Below, piece after piece: positions 34,282 to 43,003 of a stretch of DNA of 52,478 bases. The first letter of the stretch is position 1, and each line of letters starts with the position of its first letter. The notes under the pieces were generated by a model. The model saw nothing but the letters and a program-made list of their open reading frames with translations, had not been told where the DNA came from and did not search any database. Where the stretch lies: assembly GCA_026388245.1 (NCBI GenBank), contig JAPLKD010000262.1, positions 1 through 52,478 of the forward strand. The letters are read 5' to 3'. The translations under genes were made by a program, and so were the position numbers. This DNA comes from Pseudomonadota bacterium (lineage in GTDB: Bacteria; Desulfobacterota; Syntrophorhabdia; Syntrophorhabdales; Syntrophorhabdaceae).

Positions 34282-35339
34282 AAGTTAAGACCTATGTCTT
34301 TGATGATGTACAAAAGGGTATTGAAATTTTAAAGAGCGAGTATGGTCCTGACACCATTATTATAGAAGTTAAGGAAAACATCAAAAACGGTTCTCGTAAG
34401 ACCTGTGAAATCTCAGTGGCTGTTGATAACGGTTCCCAGCCTAGTGAATACGACCCCGTCAGGACAAGGGAAAAGACTGAAGATATATGGAACTATACGA
34501 CAAAATCACTTCTGGACAAAATCGCTCTATTTGAATCAGATATTATCATGGACAGGTTGAAATCTTACCCCTTATCGCTGAGGTTCATTTACGACAAGAT
34601 GGTTGAAAACGGTTTTAATGCACAGCTTGCTATGACCATTATCTCAGAAGTATACAGCAGGATAGGCGAATTGGCAAAAGAAACAGTTAGAGCCAGCTAT
34701 TTTCTGAAAGACCTCTTAGGAGAGAAAATTAAAATAAGCGAAACCATGAGTACAGACGATTCTGTTATTTTGCTAGGTCCATCCGGTGCAGGAAAAACGC
34801 AAACCGCAAAAAAACTTGCTATAATACTTTCTGCGCTGGGTAAATCGGTCTCAATAGTTGCATATAATCCTGTGAACAGTGAAAGCTGCTATGAATTGAA
34901 AGCCTTTTCGAAAGATGTTGGAATACCGTTTTCATTTACCGCTCAAGTGGACGAACTATACTCTATTCTCGAAAAAGACAGGAGAAAAAAGATTATTGAT
35001 ATTCCCGGCAGCGTAACTCTTCAAAAAGGCATTGTTGAAAAATTAAAGGACGTGAAGCGAATCATGCTCCTGCCTGCAGGGGCAAGAGATGAAAAGATAA
35101 GAAACTATTTCAATCAGTTCAACGATTTAAATACTGCAGAACTTATATTCACCAAGCTCGACGAGGAAGAGACGTTGGGCCATATTTGCCATAACCTTAT
35201 TGTGTTAAAACAGCCTGTTTGCTGTTTTACTACCGGTGCAAATATTAGAGATATTGTTATGCCAAGTAAAGAGCTGTTTTATAAAATTCTTTTTGAGGGT
35301 AATAAATGGAAAAGAGACGAGGGAAAACCATTACAATAA
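34278..35339 (+). CDS. flhF: Flagellar biogenesis GTPase-like protein FlhF (divergent G motifs)
   Basis: The 353-aa protein has the B domain start typical of FlhF (MKVKTYVFDDVQKGIEILKS) and an SRP-type NG domain. The P-loop is intact (GPSGAGKT, 167-174) and so is TKLDE (292-296). The segment that normally reads DTYR reads NPVNS (197-201), and the DTAGR motif reads DIPGS (241-245), so the residues that position magnesium and GTP gamma-phosphate are changed. In other bacteria FlhF sets the place and number of polar flagella. Here GTP hydrolysis may be weak or absent. The gene overlaps flhG by 34 bases. Confidence 0.92.
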   Translation: MKVKTYVFDDVQKGIEILKSEYGPDTIIIEVKENIKNGSRKTCEISVAVDNGSQPSEYDPVRTREKTEDIWNYTTKSLLDKIALFESDIIMDRLKSYPLSLRFIYDKMVENGFNAQLAMTIISEVYSRIGELAKETVRASYFLKDLLGEKIKISETMSTDDSVILLGPSGAGKTQTAKKLAIILSALGKSVSIVAYNPVNSESCYELKAFSKDVGIPFSFTAQVDELYSILEKDRRKKIIDIPGSVTLQKGIVEKLKDVKRIMLLPAGARDEKIRNYFNQFNDLNTAELIFTKLDEEETLGHICHNLIVLKQPVCCFTTGANIRDIVMPSKELFYKILFEGNKWKRDEGKPLQ

Positions 35340-36049
35340 CAAGTGGAAAGGGCGGGGTTGGCAAATCATCCATAGTTACGAATATGGCATATATTTTAGG
35401 GGCCAACAAGGAGTCAACGTACATAGTTGACGCTGATTTATCCCTTGGTAATATCGACATCTTTTTTGGTATGTCTCCTAAATTCAATATTAAAGATTTG
35501 ATAGAGGGCAGAAAAACCATTAATGAAATCATTGTTGAAGGCCCCCATGGTATCAAAATTATTCCTGCAACGTCAGGGATAGCCGAACTTTCAAGCCTTA
35601 CCGATGAACAAAGGAATATTCTGTTATCTTCCTTGCAGGAATTAGCAGAGTATGATTTTCTGCTGGTTGATACCCCGGCGGGGATATCATCCAACGTCAT
35701 CTATTTTAACTCAATCAGCAAAAACATCTTTATTGTAGTAACGCCTGACCCTGCAAGCATTACTGATTCCTATGCGGTAATTAAAGTCCTGCACAACAAA
35801 ACGGGGAGAAGGGATTTTAATATTATTGCGAATATGGTAAAGGATGAGGCAGAAGCCTTGAGTATCTATAAGAATCTGCTAACAGTTTCGGATCAATTTT
35901 TAAATGTTTACCTGGATTATATGGGCTATATTCCGATTGATGCAAATGTACGCCTCGCAACTAAAAAACAGAGATTATGGGCGGAACATTATCCAGATAC
36001 ACAAGCTACAAAGGCACTCATAAAAATTTGTAACAAGCTGGTATCCTGA
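35306..36049 (+). CDS. flhG: MinD-type ATPase FlhG (FleN/YlxH)
   Basis: The 247-aa protein starts almost directly with the deviant Walker A motif (SGKGGVGKSS, 13-22) and has VDADLSLGNIDIFFGM, LVDTPAGISSNV and a C-terminal segment consistent with MinD-like membrane association. The N-terminal extension with the DQAxxLR motif that stimulates FlhF in other species is missing. It cannot be recovered by an earlier start, because TAA lies immediately before the ATG in frame. FlhG limits flagellar number. It is followed without a gap by fliA. Confidence 0.93.
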   Translation: MEKRRGKTITITSGKGGVGKSSIVTNMAYILGANKESTYIVDADLSLGNIDIFFGMSPKFNIKDLIEGRKTINEIIVEGPHGIKIIPATSGIAELSSLTDEQRNILLSSLQELAEYDFLLVDTPAGISSNVIYFNSISKNIFIVVTPDPASITDSYAVIKVLHNKTGRRDFNIIANMVKDEAEALSIYKNLLTVSDQFLNVYLDYMGYIPIDANVRLATKKQRLWAEHYPDTQATKALIKICNKLVS

Positions 36050-36787
36050 ATGGCAAAGTGGGCATACTCTTATAGAGGAGAAAACGAAAGAGAAAAGACA
36101 ATCGAGGAATTTCTCCCTGTAATAAAGCACCTTGCCTATAAAATATCTAAAGGCTTTGAAGATAATACCACCACCGACGACCTTATTGCTTCGGGAATAA
36201 CAGGACTGCTCGAGGCTATAGGAAAATATGATGCGAGCAGAGGGGTAAAACTTAAAACATTTGCATATCTCAGGATAAGAGGTGCAATGATAGATGAATT
36301 AAGGGCAAAGGACTGGTTTTCAAGAAATGCACGGTCTAAGTCAAAAAAGATAGAGGAGGTAATCAGGAAACTCGTAACCAGACTTGGAAGGCACCCTGAA
36401 GAAGAAGAAATAGCTCAAGAATTAAACATCAGTCTGGAAGACTACCTATCATTAATAAAAGATTTTAAGAATCTCTATGTTCTGAGTCTTGAAGAGATAT
36501 ACGAGAGTGTTGGCGAAGGCAGAGAGAAGATCATCGGATATGTAGTGGATGAAACCAATGATCCGAGCATATATGCGGAATTTCATGAAATAGAGGGGAT
36601 ACTTGCGAAAGAAATTGATAAACTTCCAGAAAAGCAAAAAATGGTTTTGAGCCTTTACTATTACGAAGATATGAATATGAAGGAAATTGCAGCAGCTATT
36701 GGTATTACTGAAGCAAGGGTCAGCCAGATTCATTCACAGGCAATACTGAATTTGAGATCGGTCACAAAAAGACAACTCTCACGCTAA
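36050..36787 (+). CDS. fliA: RNA polymerase sigma-28 factor FliA
   Basis: The 245-aa protein contains sigma region 2 (DDLIASGITGLLEAIGKYDA, FKTFAYLRIRGAMIDELR-like sequence), region 3 (RLGRHPEEEEIAQELNISLE) and region 4 (LPEKQKMVLSLYYYEDMNMK, EIAAAIGITEARVSQIHSQA). It reads late flagellar and chemotaxis promoters; three matching promoters are seen in this window. The anti-sigma factor FlgM is encoded 12 kb downstream. It is the last gene of the long sigma-54-driven operon, which gives the usual order of expression. Confidence 0.97.
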   Translation: MAKWAYSYRGENEREKTIEEFLPVIKHLAYKISKGFEDNTTTDDLIASGITGLLEAIGKYDASRGVKLKTFAYLRIRGAMIDELRAKDWFSRNARSKSKKIEEVIRKLVTRLGRHPEEEEIAQELNISLEDYLSLIKDFKNLYVLSLEEIYESVGEGREKIIGYVVDETNDPSIYAEFHEIEGILAKEIDKLPEKQKMVLSLYYYEDMNMKEIAAAIGITEARVSQIHSQAILNLRSVTKRQLSR

Positions 36788-36811
36788 AGTTCTACAGGGA
36801 TAGTTCGATAA
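36785..36811 (+). promoter_or_regulatory. Sigma-28 promoter after fliA
   Basis: TAAAGTTC, 11 bases, then TTCGATAA. Matches to TAAAGTTT-N11-GCCGATAA are 7/8 and 6/8 at exact spacing. The -35 block starts in the fliA stop codon. It would drive the small ORF at 36830 and cheB through at least cheA. Confidence 0.6.
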
Positions 36812-36829
36812 TATTTTGGATAGTAATCT

Positions 36830-37000
36830 ATGGATTGTGACAGCAAAATAATGGAAAGATTAAAAAAGGTCGAACTTTTGCCTACCTTTTCAAATATTGT
36901 TGGGGAGGTATTGAATATTATCGATGGCCCCATGATATACAATGCCTTAAAAAGTACAAACAATTTATTAAAAGGAACTGAAAATGGCAGCGAAGATTAA
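36830..37000 (+). CDS. 56-aa ORF resembling the start of an HDOD domain
   Basis: The frame begins MDCDSKIMERLKKVELLPTF and continues NIVGEVLNIIDGPM. The LLPTFSNIVGEVLNII segment resembles the first helix of HDOD domains (LPxLPxxVxxVLxLIxDP), but the protein ends after 56 residues and overlaps cheB by 17 bases. It may be a small translated leader or the remaining front of an HDOD gene. It has no good ribosome site. A sigma-28 promoter lies about 20 bases upstream. Confidence 0.4.
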   Translation: MDCDSKIMERLKKVELLPTFSNIVGEVLNIIDGPMIYNALKSTNNLLKGTENGSED

Positions 37001-38021
37001 AGTTCTTGTGGTGGACGACTCGGCTTTCATGAGGAGCATGATCACGAAAATGCTCGAAAGCGATAGCGAAATTGAGGTGGTTGGCACGGCAAGGAATGGA
37101 CAGGAGGCTATTGAGAGGATTGAAGTATTGAAACCAGACGTTGTAACGCTCGATATTGAAATGCCTGTAATGAACGGCATTGAAGCGCTAAGGCATATAA
37201 TGAATAATAACCCGCTTCCTGTGATCATGTTTAGCTCACTTTCCAAGGAAGGTGCCGAGATTACCCTTGAAGCCCTGAATATTGGTGCTTCGGACTTTAT
37301 AGCAAAGGATTTTTCAAATTTTTCTATAAGGATATCAGGAAAGGAAAACGAATTAATTAATAAAGTAAAAACAGTGGCAAAGAAAAAAACAATGTATTTA
37401 CTGAAAAGGATCACTCTTCTTAGAAAACCAGTCACAATGAATAGTCCAAATAGGATTAAGCATAGCGTTCTCGCTATTGGCGCGTCAACAGGCGGTCCGC
37501 CTGCAATAGAGCATATTCTCTCAAGTATTCCAAGTGATTTTCCGGTACCCATAGTGATTGCACAACACATGCCCAAGCTATTTACAAAATCCTTTGCACA
37601 AAGGCTAAACAATATCTCTCAAATTGAAGTAAAAGAGGCAGAAAATGGGGAAGCCCTGAAGATTGGAGCTGCCTTGATTGCGCCTGGTGATTCTCACATG
37701 AGTATCAAGAGAAGGAATAATGCAGTAGTTGTAGCGTTTGTTAATGATGCAAAATATATTTACAGACCTTCTGTGGACCTTCTTTTTAGTTCTACTGCAC
37801 AGGTATATGGTGCAGAGTCGTTTTGTGTTATATTAACAGGCATGGGGAATGACGGGCTGGTCGGAATAAAGGAAATAAAATCAAAAAATGGCTACGTTAT
37901 TGCGCAGGACGAAGATACATGCGTAGTATATGGGATGCCCAGGGCTGTGGTAAACGCAAATATGGCGGATGCTGTTCTGCCGATTGACAAGATATCTGAG
38001 GCAATAATCAAAAACTTGTGA
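36984..38021 (+). CDS. cheB: Chemotaxis methylesterase CheB
   Basis: The 345-aa protein has a receiver domain (VLVVDDSAFMRSMI; phospho-acceptor Asp57 in VVTLDIEMPVM), a linker (about 125-160) and a methylesterase domain with the full catalytic triad: Ser168 in AIGASTGGPP, His195 in IVIAQHMP and Asp290 in LTGMGNDG. It removes methyl groups from (and deamidates) chemoreceptors for adaptation. CheR, its opposing enzyme, is encoded two genes downstream. No chemoreceptor gene is present in the window. Confidence 0.97.
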   Translation: MAAKIKVLVVDDSAFMRSMITKMLESDSEIEVVGTARNGQEAIERIEVLKPDVVTLDIEMPVMNGIEALRHIMNNNPLPVIMFSSLSKEGAEITLEALNIGASDFIAKDFSNFSIRISGKENELINKVKTVAKKKTMYLLKRITLLRKPVTMNSPNRIKHSVLAIGASTGGPPAIEHILSSIPSDFPVPIVIAQHMPKLFTKSFAQRLNNISQIEVKEAENGEALKIGAALIAPGDSHMSIKRRNNAVVVAFVNDAKYIYRPSVDLLFSSTAQVYGAESFCVILTGMGNDGLVGIKEIKSKNGYVIAQDEDTCVVYGMPRAVVNANMADAVLPIDKISEAIIKNL

Positions 38022-38032
38022 GGAACGGACCT

Positions 38033-39865
38033 ATGAAAAAACAAGAAAAGGGCCGGATAAGTAAAGGGAAGATGGCACGCCTTATCAAGGCATTGAAGGA
38101 GGGGGACAGCTTTGACAAAGAAAAGGCCATAGAAACCCTGGTTGCTTTCCCTGACAAAACAGTCATCGAACAGGTTATCCCTCTCCTGGATGGCAACGTT
38201 ACCCAGGCACGAATGTCCGCATGGGAGGTGTTGAAAAAGGTTGGACATCACAACATTGAAGCAGTAGCTGCCCTCCTTGATCATGAGAGCGAAGATATAA
38301 GGGTATATGCAGCGGAAATCCTCGGGACACTCAAGGAGAAAAGTACATTACCTCAATTAATAAAAAAGATTCACGATGAAAGCCCTAATGTAAGAAACGT
38401 CGTATGTATTGCTCTCGGGAGTTTTAATGATGAAATTGCAGTAGATGCGCTTCTGGAAGCATTGCATGATGATGACTGGATAGCATTTTCTGCTATAGAA
38501 GCCTTGGGGAAAACCGGCAATGAAAGGGCGGTTAAGCCATTGCTTGCCGTATTTAAAGACGGGAGCGAAGAGGTCTCATTGGCAGCCTGCGAGGGGCTTA
38601 TGGGGTTTAACGATGAAAAAATAAAAAATGAAATATTTGATATTCTGAAAAGATGGGAGCCTGACAAGAGAGGTATTTTTGTTGATATTATTCTGGATAA
38701 GGTCGATGATGAGACATTCGGGAACATGAAAGAGAGGATGGGCCAAGAGGTATTTGAACACCTCTTTAACAGTGTAAGGAATGACACGGGGAAACCGGTA
38801 AGTCTCATACGGCTTTTGGCACACTTCAGGCGGACAGAAGCCTGTGACGCGATTCTTTATGTTTTGAGTTCCATGAACCCTGACGACGAAGAATACACTG
38901 AAGTATTAAATGTTTTTGCCCATTTGAGCGATGTATGGAAAGACCGTATTGCATACTATGTGGAGCAGAATGAGGGCTATGTGATGCCCGTGATTGAGAG
39001 TTGTAAAATTGCAGGGGTGGAAATTGCCGAGGCTCTGCTGTTGAAAATATTTCTTGCGACTTCCATGGAAGTAAAACGGGAGATCATAAAAAATCTGCCC
39101 GTTTTCTTAAAAGGGGGCGGCCTTTCCGTAATCAAAGAGGCGATAAAAGACCCTGATGGCCATGTAAGGGGTGATGCGCTTACAGTAATCGGAATAATGT
39201 CATTGGAGGTAATGAAAGATGACGTCATTGCGGCGGTGCGGAAGGGCTTTCTTGATGTACGGATACATGCACTGAAAGCCCTTATGAGACTCGATTTTGA
39301 TAATGGGTTGGAACTCATCAGGACCTTTGTGAATAGCGGTTCCGATGATGATAAGAGACTGTATCTTGCGGTGGCGAAATTTGGCGATGCCGATAACAAT
39401 TTTCCCTTTGTTGTAAAGCTCTTATCCGATGAGGACGATAAGATTCGAAGGGCTGTTATCGGTGTAATCGGGTATTTCCTTGACGATGAGAGATATATGG
39501 CCATGCTTGTGAAGTTGTTAATGGATGAAAATATTTCCCATGAAACATTGAAGGTGATACGGGAGAAGAGACTCACCATATTCAGAGATCGTTTACAGGA
39601 GATATTCCAAGATACGGACAAGGAATTGTGGACAAGGTACTATGCCTTATCAGCCTTAAGCACCTTTGAAGACGGTTCCCTCTTTGATACTTTTGTAAAT
39701 GGGCTGAAAGACGATAACAGCATCATAAAAATTGCCTGTATAAAGGCTTTAGCGGATTTGAATGATGTGAGGGCGCTTGAACATATCTATCCTTTTGCTC
39801 AAAGTGACGACAATGATGTGAGATCTACGGCAGAGTTTGTCATAGGCAGACTCGAGGGATTTTAG
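38033..39865 (+). CDS. HEAT-repeat protein inside the chemotaxis operon
   Basis: From ATG 38033 the protein has 610 residues, built of HEAT-like helix pairs from end to end (for example NVRNVVCIALGSFNDEIAVD, WIAFSAIEALGKTGNERAVK, KIRRAVIGVIGYFLDDERYM, IKIACIKALADLNDVRALEH). A short basic N-terminus (MKKQEKGRISKGKMARLIKA) precedes the repeats. There is no signal peptide, membrane span or catalytic motif. Such solenoids bind other proteins. Placement between cheB and cheR, 12 bases after cheB, suggests a scaffold or regulator for chemotaxis proteins. A GTG at 38018 is an alternative start. Confidence 0.85.
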   Translation: MKKQEKGRISKGKMARLIKALKEGDSFDKEKAIETLVAFPDKTVIEQVIPLLDGNVTQARMSAWEVLKKVGHHNIEAVAALLDHESEDIRVYAAEILGTLKEKSTLPQLIKKIHDESPNVRNVVCIALGSFNDEIAVDALLEALHDDDWIAFSAIEALGKTGNERAVKPLLAVFKDGSEEVSLAACEGLMGFNDEKIKNEIFDILKRWEPDKRGIFVDIILDKVDDETFGNMKERMGQEVFEHLFNSVRNDTGKPVSLIRLLAHFRRTEACDAILYVLSSMNPDDEEYTEVLNVFAHLSDVWKDRIAYYVEQNEGYVMPVIESCKIAGVEIAEALLLKIFLATSMEVKREIIKNLPVFLKGGGLSVIKEAIKDPDGHVRGDALTVIGIMSLEVMKDDVIAAVRKGFLDVRIHALKALMRLDFDNGLELIRTFVNSGSDDDKRLYLAVAKFGDADNNFPFVVKLLSDEDDKIRRAVIGVIGYFLDDERYMAMLVKLLMDENISHETLKVIREKRLTIFRDRLQEIFQDTDKELWTRYYALSALSTFEDGSLFDTFVNGLKDDNSIIKIACIKALADLNDVRALEHIYPFAQSDDNDVRSTAEFVIGRLEGF

Positions 39866-39878
39866 AAAGAGGGGTAAG

Positions 39879-40706
39879 ATGCTGACAAAAGAGAGTTTCA
39901 TCTTATTGAGAGACTTTATATATGAAAAGACAGGTATATTCTTTGCCGAGAACAAGACCTACCTGATGGAGAGCAGGCTGACGAACAGACTGAGTGAGCA
40001 CGGTTTCAGCACCTATGAAGATTACTATTATTTCCTGAAATACGGAGGTGAAAAGTCGAAGTCGGAAATGCTCAGTCTCTTCGATGCGGTGACCACAAAT
40101 GAAACAAGCTTTTTCAGGAATCCTCCCCAGCTTGATGCGTTCAAAATGATAATGCAGAAACATTACTTCGACGGTAAGGGTGCAGGTACCCAGTTAAGAA
40201 TTTGGAGCGCTGCCTCCTCTACAGGAGAAGAGGCTTATACGCTGGTCATTATCCTCCTTGATATGATGGAAAAGCTGAAGAGGAATATCTCATTTACAGT
40301 CGTTGCGACGGATATAAGCCCTAAAGTCCTGGAATCTGCCAGGAAGGCGGTATTTGGTTCATACAGTGTGAGGAATATAGATGAAGCCATACGCAAAAAA
40401 TATTTTGTCGAAGAGGGGGGGGTTTTCAAGCTGAAAGATATTGTGAAGAAACACGTCAAATTCGATTTTATGAATCTGATGGATGCAAATGCATACAGGA
40501 TGTACAGGCAGATGGACGTCATCTTTTGCAGGAATGTTCTTATCTATTTTGATGACAAGATGAAGAAAAAGGTTATTGATAACATGTACGAGTGTCTGAA
40601 ATTGCCGGGATTCCTAACCATCGGCCATGCCGAGTCTCTCCATAACCTTTCAAGGGCATTTAAACCCCTGGTTTTCCCCGGGACAACTACTTATCAAAAA
40701 GGATAA
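39879..40706 (+). CDS. cheR: Chemotaxis methyltransferase CheR
   Basis: The 275-aa protein has the CheR N-terminal helical domain (residues 1-75), the NETSFFRN motif, the SAM-binding region LRIWSAASSTGEEAYTLVII, the VATDISPKVLESARKA acidic loop and FCRNVLIYFDDKMKKKVI. The usual glycine-rich GCSTGEE appears as AASSTGEE, still compatible with SAM binding. It methylates receptor glutamates, opposite to CheB. The gene has a GAGGGG-type ribosome site 13 bases after the HEAT-repeat gene. Confidence 0.96.
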   Translation: MLTKESFILLRDFIYEKTGIFFAENKTYLMESRLTNRLSEHGFSTYEDYYYFLKYGGEKSKSEMLSLFDAVTTNETSFFRNPPQLDAFKMIMQKHYFDGKGAGTQLRIWSAASSTGEEAYTLVIILLDMMEKLKRNISFTVVATDISPKVLESARKAVFGSYSVRNIDEAIRKKYFVEEGGVFKLKDIVKKHVKFDFMNLMDANAYRMYRQMDVIFCRNVLIYFDDKMKKKVIDNMYECLKLPGFLTIGHAESLHNLSRAFKPLVFPGTTTYQKG

Positions 40707-40710
40707 CGTT

Positions 40711-41082
40711 ATGAAAACAATATTAATTGTTGATGACTCACCGACGATACGAAAATTGTTAACCTATGTGTTAAAAAAACAGGATTATATCATTGCAGAA
40801 GCAGAAGATGGAATAGACGCTATGGAAAAATTGAGCCATGTTCAAGCGGATATCATCATAGTAGACCTCAATATGCCGAACATGGACGGTATAGAATTTG
40901 CGAAAAGCCTGAGGAGCAATTTCTATTACATGGATACGCCGATTATCATGCTGACTACGACAAAAGATGACGAGTTGAAAAGACAGGCACTGGAAGCCGG
41001 CGTCAATCTGTTTTTAAATAAACCTATCCAGCCGAATATACTTTTATATAAAGTTCAAAGTCTATTGATGGGGGTGGAATAA
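40711..41082 (+). CDS. cheY: Chemotaxis response regulator CheY
   Basis: The ATG at 40711, four bases after cheR, follows AAAAGGATAA and gives 123 residues, a single receiver domain. The acidic pair (IVDDSPTIRKLL), Asp52 (IIIVDLNMPNMDG), the Thr switch (IIMLTTTKD) and Lys104 (LNKPIQP) are all present. When phosphorylated by CheA it should bind FliM. The upstream start at 40627 lies inside cheR and adds unrelated residues. An inactive cheY-like gene exists at 4600-6438. Confidence 0.95.
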   Translation: MKTILIVDDSPTIRKLLTYVLKKQDYIIAEAEDGIDAMEKLSHVQADIIIVDLNMPNMDGIEFAKSLRSNFYYMDTPIIMLTTTKDDELKRQALEAGVNLFLNKPIQPNILLYKVQSLLMGVE

Positions 41083-41085
41083 GCG

Positions 41086-42909
41086 ATGGGAAATGAATTT
41101 TTGCAAGACGACGAAATGCAGGAGATAATAAACGATTTTATCGTTGAATCGGGTGAGCTGGTTGAAAATGCAATCCAGGATGTTGTCGAGATTGAACAGA
41201 ACCAGAATGAGGAGACTATTAACAGTATTTTCAGGGCGGTCCATACAATAAAAGGGACTTCGAGCTTCCTGGGGTTTAGTGTTTTATCAAATCTTGCCCA
41301 TAAGGCTGAAGACTTGCTTGGTATGATAAGAAAGGGAGAAATAATTATTGATAAGGAGATAGCTGATACCCTGCTTGAAGCGTTGGACATGACCAGAACA
41401 ATAATAGAAGAAATAAAGGAACATGGTGCAGAAAAACAGGATACCAGTGTAATCTTGAATAAACTGGAAATCTTGAGCAAAGTTGAAAAAAAGATGCTTG
41501 GAGAAATCCTTATTGAAGAGAAGATTATCACAAAAAAGGAACTTGAAAATGTCCTTGATAAACAGAAAGAAGATAAAAGCAAGAGATTAGGTGAAATTGT
41601 TGTTGAAGAGAAACTCATTACCGACAAACAATTAGACAATATCCTGTCGAAGCAGAAGGTGCATAAAGATGATCAAACAGTAAGGATAGACGTTAAGAAG
41701 CTTGATGAACTCATGAATCTTGTAGGTGAACTTGTGCTTGGAAGAAACAGGCTCATAATGGTCAAAAATATGGCAAAAAGGGGCTCATCAAACACGAAAG
41801 GTTCGATTGATAGTCTTGAGGATGTAACAAATTACCTTGAAGTTATTACAAACGAAATCCAGCTCTCAATAATGAAGGCGCGGCTTGTTCCCATGAGCAA
41901 ACTATTTAATAAAGTCCCGCGACTTGTAAGGGATTTGTGTAATACATTTACAAAGGATATCGACTTAAAAATAACCGGAGAAGAAACAGAACTCGATAGG
42001 TCTTTGATAGAATTGTTGCACGATCCTTTGACACATATCATCAGGAATTCTGTAGATCACGGTATTGAAACACCGGAAGAACGCAAGAAAAAGGGCAAAC
42101 CTGGAAAGGGGCTGTTATCGATTAGTGCTTATAATGAAGGTAACCATGTTATTATAGACATAAAGGATGATGGAAAAGGCATCAACCTTGAGGCACTTAA
42201 AGAAAAGGTTGTCGAGAAAGGTTTTATGAACGAATCTGAATTGAAAGATTTGACAGAAAAAGAAATTATGAATTTGGTTTTTATCCCCGGTCTCAGTACT
42301 GCCAAGACATTGAGTAGTGTTTCGGGGAGAGGCGTTGGGATGGACGTAGTAAAGACGAACATAGAAAAGATGAACGGTCAGGCTTACATTGATTCTAAAC
42401 AAGGTGAATGGACAAGGCTTTCCATTAAACTTCCACTCACCCTTGCAATCATGGGGGCATTGATGGTTGAGATAGGGAAAGAATTGTATGCAATCCCTCT
42501 GAGCAATGTTATAGAGCTGGTAAAATTGAAGAAAGAATCCATCAAGTCTGTAAATAAAAACGAGGTATTGATGTTGAGAGATACCATTATTCCTATCGTG
42601 GATGTGTCAAAGGTTATGTCGATTGGTGTCAATGGCAGTGCCGGCGGATACCTTGTAATCTGCAAAATAGGCGAGAAAATCGTAGGCGTTAAGGTTGGTT
42701 CGGTAATAGGACAAGAGGAGATAGTAATAAAGCCCCTTGGTGAATTCATGGGAAACATAAATGGGATATGTGGCGCTACGATAAGCGGTGATGGTAAGGT
42801 TATTTTAATTCTCGATATACCGGCAATGATAAACAGTAGTTATATGCATAAAATCCACAAGAAAAAGGAAGAAAAATCAGAAGGCCAGGCCTTAGCGTTG
42901 CAACAGTAA
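41086..42909 (+). CDS. cheA: Chemotaxis histidine kinase CheA with tandem MshEN-like motifs
   Basis: The 607-aa protein has an HPt domain (His53 in FRAVHTIKGTSSFLGF), then two tandem 24-residue motifs at 137-160 and 167-190 (MLGEILIEEKIITKKELENV and RLGEIVVEEKLITDKQLDNI), where a P2 domain would usually lie. The dimerisation helix (KLDELMNLVGELVLGRNRL), the ATPase domain (LTHIIRNSVDHGIE, DDGKGIN, VSGRGVGMDVV) and the CheW-like C-terminal domain follow. The motifs match the cyclic-di-GMP-binding MshEN pattern, with a six-residue spacer instead of five. It phosphorylates CheY and CheB. It starts four bases after cheY. Confidence 0.96.
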   Translation: MGNEFLQDDEMQEIINDFIVESGELVENAIQDVVEIEQNQNEETINSIFRAVHTIKGTSSFLGFSVLSNLAHKAEDLLGMIRKGEIIIDKEIADTLLEALDMTRTIIEEIKEHGAEKQDTSVILNKLEILSKVEKKMLGEILIEEKIITKKELENVLDKQKEDKSKRLGEIVVEEKLITDKQLDNILSKQKVHKDDQTVRIDVKKLDELMNLVGELVLGRNRLIMVKNMAKRGSSNTKGSIDSLEDVTNYLEVITNEIQLSIMKARLVPMSKLFNKVPRLVRDLCNTFTKDIDLKITGEETELDRSLIELLHDPLTHIIRNSVDHGIETPEERKKKGKPGKGLLSISAYNEGNHVIIDIKDDGKGINLEALKEKVVEKGFMNESELKDLTEKEIMNLVFIPGLSTAKTLSSVSGRGVGMDVVKTNIEKMNGQAYIDSKQGEWTRLSIKLPLTLAIMGALMVEIGKELYAIPLSNVIELVKLKKESIKSVNKNEVLMLRDTIIPIVDVSKVMSIGVNGSAGGYLVICKIGEKIVGVKVGSVIGQEEIVIKPLGEFMGNINGICGATISGDGKVILILDIPAMINSSYMHKIHKKKEEKSEGQALALQQ

Positions 42910-42953
42910 ACGGGTATAAAGTTATGTCGTTATTTGCTTATTTGCGAAAAAAT

Positions 42954-42980
42954 TTAAGTTATAGAGAAAATTGCCGAAAA
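42954..42980 (+). promoter_or_regulatory. Sigma-28 promoter before cheW
   Basis: TTAAGTTA, 11 bases, then GCCGAAAA. Matches to the consensus are 6/8 and 7/8 at exact spacing, 24 bases before the cheW ATG. The transcript would carry a strong GAGGAGGTG ribosome site. Confidence 0.65.
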
Positions 42981-43003
42981 CATAAAGTAAGAGGAGGTGC
43001 CTT

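Noticed and set aside
37081-37100. TGGCACGG inside cheB resembling a sigma-54 -24 block
   Set aside because: No TTGC block at the required distance; it is within a conserved coding region.
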